Assembly: GCF_003182475.1 (NCBI RefSeq)
Contig: NZ_QGTS01000018.1
Location: forward strand, 24,746 to 88,745
Direction: 5' to 3'
Length of the DNA stretch: 64,000 bases
From: Mangrovibacter plantisponsor
Lineage (GTDB): Bacteria; Pseudomonadota; Gammaproteobacteria; Enterobacterales; Enterobacteriaceae
Shown here: positions 60,997 to 64,000 of the stretch, piece after piece
How the letters are laid out: each line of letters starts with the position of its first letter
Position numbering within the stretch: position 1 is the first letter of the stretch
Made by a program: the position numbers and the translations under genes
Notes under the pieces: generated by a model
What the model saw: the letters and a program-made list of their open reading frames with translations, nothing else
What the model was told of the DNA's origin: nothing
Databases searched by the model: none

Positions 60997-61898
60997 CGGT
61001 ATCGCTGGATTCACCGCAGATACTCGCCGGTCAACAACACCGCCTGCGTGTTCGCCGGTTAGTGCAACGCATGGCGGCTTTTGTTGGCAAAATGGCGCGT
61101 AACCCTTTAACTGCCGTGGGTGGCGGGATTATCACGCTGCTGGTTGTGGTGGCGGTTTTTGCCCCCTGGATTGCGCCGTATCACCCGTTAATTCAGGACC
61201 TGGATCATGCCCTTAACGCCCCCAGTGCGGCCCACTGGTTTGGCACGGATGAATTCGGGCGTGATATTTTCAGCCGCCTGGTGTGGGGCTCACGTATCAC
61301 GTTATGGATTGTGCTGTTGGTGTCGGTCACGGTCGGCCCGCTGGGATTGCTGCTGGGGGTTACCGCCGGGTACTTTGGCGGCAAAGTTGATGCCGTACTG
61401 ATGCGCATCACCGATATCTTTATTTCCTTCCCAAGCCTGGTACTGGCGCTGGCTTTTGTCGCGGCTCTTGGCCCTGGGCTTGAGCACGTGGTTATCGCCA
61501 TTACGTTGACAGCATGGCCACCGATTGCCCGCCTGGCTCGCGCCGAAACACTGTCATTACGCCAGGCTGATTTCATTTCAGTGGTTCGCCTGCAGGGCGC
61601 GTCGCCGGTACGTATTTTGTGCCGCCATATTGTGCCGCTGTGCCTGCCCTCGGTCATTATCCGCATCACCATGAATATGGCAGGCATTATTCTGACAGCG
61701 GCAGGCCTCGGGTTTCTTGGCCTGGGGGCTCAGCCTCCAGAGCCTGAGTGGGGGGCGATGATTTCCAGTGGGCGCACTTACATGATGGAGTGCTGGTGGG
61801 TAGTAACGGTTCCGGGGCTGGCGATTCTGATTAACAGCCTGGCGTTCAATTTCTTAGGAGATGGCTTACGTGACATTCTCGATCCCCGCAGCGAATAA
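60993..61898 (+). CDS. ABC permease (DppC type)
   Basis: Second inner-membrane permease, 301 residues. HWFGTDEFGRDIFSRLVWGSRITL is the classic DppC/OppC segment; the coupling loop is RLQGASPVRILCRHIVPLCLP. Six membrane segments. Its last 29 bases overlap the preferred start of the DppD-like gene. Confidence 0.92.
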   Translation: MTVSLDSPQILAGQQHRLRVRRLVQRMAAFVGKMARNPLTAVGGGIITLLVVVAVFAPWIAPYHPLIQDLDHALNAPSAAHWFGTDEFGRDIFSRLVWGSRITLWIVLLVSVTVGPLGLLLGVTAGYFGGKVDAVLMRITDIFISFPSLVLALAFVAALGPGLEHVVIAITLTAWPPIARLARAETLSLRQADFISVVRLQGASPVRILCRHIVPLCLPSVIIRITMNMAGIILTAAGLGFLGLGAQPPEPEWGAMISSGRTYMMECWWVVTVPGLAILINSLAFNFLGDGLRDILDPRSE

Positions 61899-62736
61899 CA
61901 GCGCACCTTTGCTGGAGGTGCAGGATTTACAGGTCGATTTTATTAATGGCCGCCAGGTGACATCGGCTGTTCGCGGTGTGTCATTCAGCCTCGGGCGCGA
62001 AAAACTGGCGATTGTCGGTGAATCTGGCTCCGGTAAATCAACCGTGGGCAGGGCATTACTGCATTTGCACTCGGCAAAAGCCCGTATCAGTGCCGCGCGT
62101 ATGCAGTTTGGCGATATAGATCTGCGCACCGCCACCGAAGCGCAGATGCGCGCCATTCGTGGGCGGCGTATCTCCATGATAATGCAGGACCCAAAGTATT
62201 CTCTTAACCCGGTAGTGTGCGTGGGAGAACAAATTGCCGAAGCCTGGCTGGCTCACCACCCTGGGCACAAGAAACTGGCCCGGGAGAAAGCGCTGGCGAT
62301 GCTGGATATTGTGCGCATTCGTGACCCTGAACGTGTCTGGCGGCTCTACCCCCATGAAATATCCGGCGGGCAGGGGCAACGCGTGATGATAGCGATGATG
62401 CTTATCACCGAGCCGGAACTATTGATTGCCGATGAGCCCACCTCCGCGCTGGATGTTTCCGTCCGCTTGCAAATTCTCGCCCTGCTGGATGACCTGGTCG
62501 CCTCGCGCGGGTTGGGGCTGATATTTATCAGCCATGACATCAACCTGGTACGCAGTTTTTGCGACCGGGTGTTGGTGATGTACGCCGGGCGGGTTGTGGA
62601 ATCTCTCGCCGCCCGGGATCTGGACAATGCACAGCACCCTTATACCCGAGGGCTGATTGATGCATTGCCAGATTTGCACCACCCACGGGCAGTGTTACCG
62701 GTGCTGCAACGGCAGGCATCCTGGCTGAATGAGTAA
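61870..62736 (+). CDS. Peptide ABC ATPase (DppD type)
   Basis: ATPase of 288 residues: Walker A GESGSGKST, signature ISGGQGQRVMIAMML, Walker [15 protein letters not shown], and the C-terminal DPYTRGL-like QHPYTRGLIDALP of the Opp/Dpp group. Start: AGGAG at 61856-61860 touches the in-frame ATG 61861 directly, too close to be used, while GTG 61870 is 9 bp away and fits. Hence the shorter protein is preferred. No iron-sulfur cysteines are visible at the C-terminus. Confidence 0.9.
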   Translation: MTFSIPAANNSAPLLEVQDLQVDFINGRQVTSAVRGVSFSLGREKLAIVGESGSGKSTVGRALLHLHSAKARISAARMQFGDIDLRTATEAQMRAIRGRRISMIMQDPKYSLNPVVCVGEQIAEAWLAHHPGHKKLAREKALAMLDIVRIRDPERVWRLYPHEISGGQGQRVMIAMMLITEPELLIADEPTSALDVSVRLQILALLDDLVASRGLGLIFISHDINLVRSFCDRVLVMYAGRVVESLAARDLDNAQHPYTRGLIDALPDLHHPRAVLPVLQRQASWLNE

Positions 62737-62748
62737 GGAGTGTGACCC

Positions 62749-63582
62749 ATGAAAACGGAAGCTATCACCATAAAAACCAGGGCCGAGGAAAGCATGAATG
62801 CGCAAACAATGATTGATGTCCGCCACCTGAACCTTCACTTCGGTGAGGGTAACAAACAAAACCAGGTGCTGTTTGATGTGAACTTCACCGTTGGTAAAGG
62901 CGAAATTTACGGGCTGGTGGGGGAATCTGGTTCAGGAAAAACGACGGTACTTAAGTGCCTCGCCGGGTTATTTACCCACTGGCAAGGCGAGTTGCAACTG
63001 AATGGCACCCCGCTGACTCACAACCTCTCTCCCGCCCGTTGCCGCCAGGTTCAGATGGTGTTTCAGGACCCATATGGTTCCTTGCACCCGCGCCATACTA
63101 TTGGCGATATTCTCGAAGAGCCGCTGGCGATTCACCGTATTGGTGAGCGGGAAAGGCGTATCAGCCAGTTACTGGATAAAGTAGGCCTTAGCCGTACCTT
63201 TCGCGACCGCTACCCACACCAGCTTTCGGGCGGGCAGCGCCAGCGTGTGGCCATTGCCCGGGCGTTGATCCTTGAGCCACAAGTTTTGCTGCTGGATGAA
63301 CCAACATCGGCACTGGATGTTTCCGTACAGGCGGAAATCCTTAACCTGTTGGCGCAGTTGCACCAGGAGGCGGGGCTCACTTATTTGCTGGTAACCCATG
63401 ATCTGGGCGTGATTGCTCACCTGTGCCACCGGGTGGCGGTCATGCAACACGGTCGGATACTGGAAACCTTGCCCATTGAGCAACTGGTTTCCGGCAAAGC
63501 TGATTCGCCCTATACCCAAATGCTGGTTCAGGGGAGCCAGCGCTATAGCCGCGAGATGGCACAGCTTGTGGCTGTTTTCTGA
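62749..63582 (+). CDS. Peptide ABC ATPase (DppF type)
   Basis: Second ATPase, 277 residues: Walker A GESGSGKTT, MVFQDPYGSLHPRHTIGDIL, signature [15 protein letters not shown], Walker [14 protein letters not shown], and the tail DSPYTQMLVQGS. AAGGAG precedes ATG 62749; a later in-frame ATG at codon 16 would give a more usual N-terminus, so the first ~15 residues are uncertain. Last gene of the operon, followed by a strong terminator. Confidence 0.9.
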   Translation: MKTEAITIKTRAEESMNAQTMIDVRHLNLHFGEGNKQNQVLFDVNFTVGKGEIYGLVGESGSGKTTVLKCLAGLFTHWQGELQLNGTPLTHNLSPARCRQVQMVFQDPYGSLHPRHTIGDILEEPLAIHRIGERERRISQLLDKVGLSRTFRDRYPHQLSGGQRQRVAIARALILEPQVLLLDEPTSALDVSVQAEILNLLAQLHQEAGLTYLLVTHDLGVIAHLCHRVAVMQHGRILETLPIEQLVSGKADSPYTQMLVQGSQRYSREMAQLVAVF

Positions 63583-63624
63583 CTTTGCGCCGGGGAACCC
63601 GGTAATAACCTGTTTTTTGTTCAC

Positions 63625-63656
63625 ACCGGCAGCGGGCCACCCTGCCGGTTTTTTTA
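63625..63656 (+). terminator. Terminator of the peptide importer operon
   Basis: ACCGGCAG and CTGCCGGT arms around a GC-rich loop followed by seven T. It overlaps the 3' end of the TrbC-like remnant on the other strand. Confidence 0.8.
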
Positions 63657-63857
63657 TGTGCGCCTGTCAACGTAAAGCAGAAGTGGCCAAATGGCTTTCG
63701 CTGTCTGCGCACAGTCGCCACCGGCAGCCACCTTTTCCAGTGCATCTTTCAGCGGCAGACTCCCCCGCACCACGGTGGCCAGGGCAGTAACCGCCGTGAT
63801 ACCAAACTGCTGGTACAACGTCGGGTCAATCTGTACCCCGATAGGGCTGTGTCCACA
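63654..63857 (-). pseudogene. Broken TrbC-like conjugation gene (3' remnant)
   Basis: Minus-strand frame of 67 codons ending at TAA 63654-63656. It contains IGVQIDPTLYQQFGITAV and RGSLPLKDALEKVAAGGDCA, which resemble the C-terminal thioredoxin-like part of F-type TrbC pilus-assembly proteins. The expected PAL-V-V stretch after GITAV is shortened, and an in-frame stop precedes the fragment, so it is truncated and internally deleted. Identification is from memory of the family pattern. Confidence 0.45.
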
Positions 63858-63869
63858 TTACGTGGGTAG

Positions 63870-64000
63870 GATCAGTATCTGGCGGTGGTGATTGACCTGT
63901 GGTCTCGTGCCGTTATTGGCTGGTCGATGTCCTCACGAATGACGGCAAAACTGGCCTGTGATGCGTTACAGATGGCACTCTGGCGGCGTAAACGCCCGAA
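63870..64000 (+). mobile_element. Truncated IS3-family transposase (OrfB), running off the window
   Basis: Frame starting at GAT 63870 reads [19 protein letters not shown], then [20 protein letters not shown], the DDE integrase core of IS3-family OrfB with the first catalytic Asp in VIDLWSR. The 5' part of the element is missing: a TAG stop lies directly upstream, and foreign DNA joins at about 63860-63870. The rest lies beyond the window. Confidence 0.85.

Overview
The window reads as a chromosomal stretch of a Gram-negative gammaproteobacterium, most likely in the Enterobacterales. The reasons are the HigBA module, a chemoreceptor ending in the enterobacterial NWETF tail, an LpxC-type lipid A enzyme, sigma-54/NtrC control signals and the overall gene style. 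I cannot fix genus or species. No rRNA, tRNA, CRISPR array or replication origin was seen. Almost everything is accessory metabolism: solute importers next to catabolic enzymes, each with its own regulator.

Layout. 0-2.2 kb: GlxA-type regulator and a stand-alone type I GAPDH. 2.2-7.6 kb: LysR regulator divergent from a guanidino-acid operon of two ureohydrolases (GbuA-like and GpuA-like), a periplasmic amino-acid-type binding protein and an unusual fused permease-ATPase. 7.6-11.1 kb: acetyltransferase, a RelE-type toxin-antitoxin pair with a palindromic operator, and a marR-MFS efflux operon. 11.2-15.6 kb: chemoreceptor, an AT-rich gap, a beta-hydroxyacid dehydrogenase and an isolated LpxC homologue outside the usual cell-division cluster. 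16-26.5 kb: a sugar regulon (RbsBAC-type importer with a DUF2291 lipoprotein, SorC-type regulator, split transketolase, sugar isomerase, FGGY kinase) whose gene set fits the transketolase route for D-apiose. Two identical palindromes mark its two main promoters.

26.5-34.6 kb: a guanidine operon (importer, two DUF1989 carboxyguanidine deiminase subunits, urea/guanidine carboxylase). It sits behind a guanidine-I (ykkC) riboswitch, a sigma-54 promoter and two NtrC-like enhancer sites. An allophanate hydrolase gene is not in the window. 34.6-38.4 kb: LysR, M20 peptidase and MHS-type transporter. 38.5-39.3 kb: HigBA. 39.4-45.4 kb: DHA2 efflux pump with a divergent XRE regulator, orphan siderophore/cobalamin-type binding protein, MBL-fold hydrolase and a diguanylate cyclase with an overlapping 3' end.

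45.7-63.6 kb: the least explained part. A GntR regulator with an apparent second winged helix and an atypical SDR lie divergent from an amino-acid ABC importer followed by M20 hydrolase, enolase-superfamily enzyme, metal-ligand-poor M24 protein and DapA-like lyase. Then come a CTP-synthase-like amidotransferase and a divergent aminotransferase, and finally a second enolase-superfamily enzyme leading a Dpp/Opp-type importer. I read this as a candidate undescribed pathway for a modified amino acid or small peptide. The right end carries a broken TrbC-like conjugation gene fused to a truncated IS3-family transposase.
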